Shown: piece after piece, positions 61,047 to 64,000 of the stretch
Layout: each line of letters starts with the position of its first letter
Position numbering within the stretch: the first letter of the stretch is position 1
Assembly: GCF_001949145.1 (NCBI RefSeq)
Contig: NW_019091362.1
Span: 8,043,380-8,107,379 of the forward strand
DNA length: 64,000 bases
Source: Acanthaster planci
Taxonomy: Eukaryota > Echinodermata > Asteroidea > Valvatida > Acanthasteridae
Direction: 5' to 3'
Notes under the pieces: generated by a model
What the model was told of the DNA's origin: nothing
What the model saw: the letters and a program-made list of their open reading frames with translations, nothing else
The model's database searches: none
Program-made: the position numbers and the translations under genes

Positions 61047-61548
61047 ATGGAATTTTTAAATACATGTACAAGTACCTTACATAAATGTACTGGTATGTCC
61101 ATGTCCATGTACATGTACACCTACCAGTAGGTGCATACACGTACATGTACATCTATGTGTGTCTTCATTATTATAACTTTATGTTAAAGCATACAGCTAG
61201 GAACAGTTGTATACATGTATCCTGAAGAAGCCAGAATGAACTACAGTGTTACTGTGAAAATAAGGCAGGGAAACTTACAAGTACTGTACACATGTACATG
61301 TATGAGTTTTTTGATATGGTTGATTATAGAAAAAGCAATGTGTCACTGAAATACCGGTATTTACCCTCCAGGCTGAAATGCACAACTTTGTACCGGTAAT
61401 TTTACTGAAGGCACCATTTGTCTGGAAGGGAGGGGACAAAATTTAGAGGGGCCAAAGCCTAAATTGTCATGGATGGTGACTAGGCTTTTTTTTTTTAACG
61501 ATGATGCCAACAGACACTGACGTATCAGGGCTGTGGTATGATTTTGTG

Positions 61549-61559
61549 GCGGGGGGGCT

Positions 61560-61590
<31 letters not shown>

Positions 61591-61617
61591 NTGGTGGTGG
61601 TGGTGAGGGGGGGGGAG
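61549..61617 (+). repeat. Poly(G) tract with one undetermined base, then GTG repeats
   Basis: Thirty G at 61561-61590, an N at 61591, then TGG units and another G9. The length is unreliable in any assembly. Predicted to form quadruplex structures. Confidence 0.9.
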
Positions 61618-63403
61618 GTAGTGGCAAAGGGAGGGAAGAGATGACTGGAAGTGGAAGGAAGGCTTGCTCAGGATCATCTGTTCCTTGCTCTATGATCATA
61701 CCGACAGTACACTAATTAGTCACTTGGTACGTACATGTACAACGAACGGTTGATTGCTAAAATCTGAGGCGTTTTGGGGTAATGAACCAACTTTGCCATC
61801 TGTCCAGGAAGCATCCATCATAGGCTTGCACAGATTTGGCATCCCGATCTCAACCCCTACCGGTGCTTGCTGATTTTGTGTGTGGCCACATGCATCTACT
61901 AATCAGCTGCAGGCAACCACTTTTAAATGATCAGTGCATGGTTACAGTACGCCTAGCTGTTTGGCTGTGACCGAGTCAACAAAAGCCTACAGAACTGACT
62001 AATTACATCATAAGGAGGTGTCAGTTCAGCTTACCTTGACCAAACATTGCTAAGCCAAACTGAGGAATGATACACGTACCGGTATGGTATTCAGAACATC
62101 GTTTTGAACTTTTGATGTGTGCTGCATGTACCGTACATCATTCTACTGTAACAAAGGTAGGCCCTAATACTAACGACCAGTATCAGCCCCAATGGGTCAC
62201 TTTCAAAACTCCTCAGCCAGGGATAACATTACACATGTACATGTACAAGCAACTGTGGATGTTAAGCTGATCGTTTTTGATGAAACTGGGTAATATGGAA
62301 ATCTGACACTTTTTGGACTAAATAGTGACTGAAGCAAACCTTCACTACAAACAAATTCACAACATTCGAATGTACATGATGTATGTAAATTCAATTCTTT
62401 GTTTTTTCGGCAAGTGCAATGAACAGTACATCGTATCTACAGTACACGTACATGTACCGGTACATGTATGTGAACTGGCTTGTACAAGTACACCTACAGG
62501 TAGGCCTTCTGTATGTTCATGTACCTGTATGAATTCATACTTTTTAACAACTGGTGATGATTTTTGGTCAATTTAAATTCTGTTGCACTATGTCATAATA
62601 AAACACAAAACAAGTGACTGGTTAATCATTTCAGTCTTACATGGAAAGTTGTCTTTCAAAATGGACAACACTGGCTTTGGTACTGCAGGATGGACAAGAG
62701 TCCCCAACAGAAAGACTGATATCAACCAAAGGAGGGCTTCACTGCTTAAAAAAGTGGGCCACCCAATCAATTTTACCCCCAAGATCAAATACCTGTGGTC
62801 TGCCAAGCTGCACGACTAAAAGACTTTTTTTAGATGAATCTTCAACCAAGCTGTCCTGTTTCTTACTAAACACCCACACCACACACAAAAACAGAGACGT
62901 TCCAAGGAAATGTTGGCCTTTTCTTGGATGTGCACATGTATAGTGTAAATGGGTGTGCAGGTATTTACCATGTAACAACATGCAGGCACTGACATCGTGG
63001 TCACATGAGACAGTACTGGACAGTGGGAGGCAGCCCAAGAGGCTTCTTGGAAAAAATGAAAGTCCGTCAGAGAATCATGGCGTCAGCCTCACATCCGTAT
63101 TATGATTCATCAACAGCAGATGCAGGACAATCTCTCAACAGCCCATTGTGCTGGTTGACAAGTTCCACTGTAACTCAAGAGGGCATTACAAGATTTTATC
63201 CCAGACTGGGGATCTGACCTCAAGTTATACATGTATACTGTACACCTAATAAAAATGACAGGCAATTGTCTTGAAGCTTCTAAAAGCCAAATGGTTACCT
63301 TGCCAATTATGCATTTACATGCATGTGGCTGAGTGGATAGAAATGAGCACATGTACAATGTAGTAAGCCCTACATTTGAGAAGAACACTGGGACCTGTGA
63401 GGC

Positions 63404-63540
63404 ACTACTACTACATGTACGGGTACAACATGTACATGTACATTGTACTATACATATATTGTACATGCACGGGTACAGGTACATGTACATACATGTACCA
63501 AACATGTACAATGTATACATGTACATGTAATGTACATCTA
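63404..63540. repeat. Dense TACATGTA palindromic tract
   Basis: Near-continuous ACATGTAC / TACATGTA units with GTAC variants over about 135 bp, the densest instance of a motif that recurs through 36-64 kb. Confidence 0.75.
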
Positions 63541-64000
63541 GACAGGGTAACAGAGGGTACATTCAGACTACAGGTAGGTGATTGTCCTGACACCACTATG
63601 TGCCAAGTCACCTGGATGGCGACAAAAACATGTCATTCTTAGTTAATCCTCACTGACACAGATATTTTGATGAAGGCAGCCCATAGGGATTTAACCAAAT
63701 ACAATATCAATAAGAAAAAGGACCTTTATTGATCCAAACTTACTGGTACATGTACAGTACCAGTAAAAGAGCCAAACATCAAGACAGATGAGGTAACTAT
63801 AATTATGCACCGGCACACTGTACATATATATACATGTACCAGTACAGGTGTATATGAAAGAGTCGTACATTTTTGTCCATTTTTTAATCTGCCCTCCTCA
63901 CTCCCCTAGTCCCTACGTGTACGTGTATGTACCATGGAGGGTTCTTATTCCTCCATGCATGTACGGAGACCAATCCAATCACCAAATGTACCAGTAAATG

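Larger units (their letters stand above)
61047..64000. other. Non-coding right end
   Basis: No exon recognised. Contains the poly(G) tract, the dense TACATGTA tract and several ACCGGTA palindromes (for example near 61354, 61392, 62078 and 62456). Confidence 0.4.

Noticed and set aside
36000-64000. Repeated GTACATGTAC palindromes considered as restriction-avoidance or phage-type signals
   Set aside because: The sequence is clearly animal nuclear DNA with spliced genes, so prokaryotic explanations do not apply.

Overview
This window comes from an animal nuclear genome. Genes are split into 90-340 bp exons with GT-AG introns in consistent phases, and introns are full of SINEs, MITEs and degenerate retroelements. 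The protein set (mitochondrial IleRS, CCDC34, TMEM19, a DUSP8/16-type MAPK phosphatase), compact 0.3-1 kb introns in the first genes, and many short palindromes (TACATGTA, ACCGGT) suggest a marine invertebrate. An echinoderm, hemichordate or amphioxus is my best guess, but the species cannot be fixed from the sequence alone.

Layout. (1) 1-8.2 kb, plus strand: the last 13 recognisable coding exons (596 aa) of IARS2; its HIGH-containing N-terminal half lies upstream of the window. (2) 9.7-12.5 kb, minus strand: a CCDC34-like coiled-coil gene in four coding exons, tail-to-tail with IARS2. (3) 13.9-24.3 kb, plus strand: a complete TMEM19 (DUF92) gene in six exons, 328 aa, head-to-head with CCDC34. 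Its 4.9 kb last intron holds a decayed DIRS-like tyrosine-recombinase retroelement with inverted terminal repeats and a separate foldback element. (4) 24.3-33.5 kb: convergent intergenic space plus presumed 3' UTRs, with an assembly gap, a MITE and a purine-rich tract. (5) 33.5-39.6 kb, minus strand: four 3' coding exons (912 aa) of a DUSP8/DUSP16-type MAP-kinase phosphatase with an intact HCLAGISRS loop and the IEVS C-terminus found in the vertebrate paralogues. (6) 39.6-64 kb: no coding exon recognised. This is probably first-intron or upstream sequence of the phosphatase gene. It holds a dense cluster of AP-1 heptamers, a broken mariner-like transposon at 52.9-54.7 kb, a SINE, a TTAA-flanked foldback MITE and very many TACATGTA repeats.

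The four genes are unrelated in function: mitochondrial translation, a probable flagellar/ciliary coiled-coil protein, a polytopic membrane protein and JNK/p38 inactivation. Nothing here behaves as an operon or a new multi-gene system. The points most worth checking are the AP-1 cluster near a JNK/p38 phosphatase, the DIRS-like remnant, several foldback or MITE families, and the unlocated first coding exon of the phosphatase.
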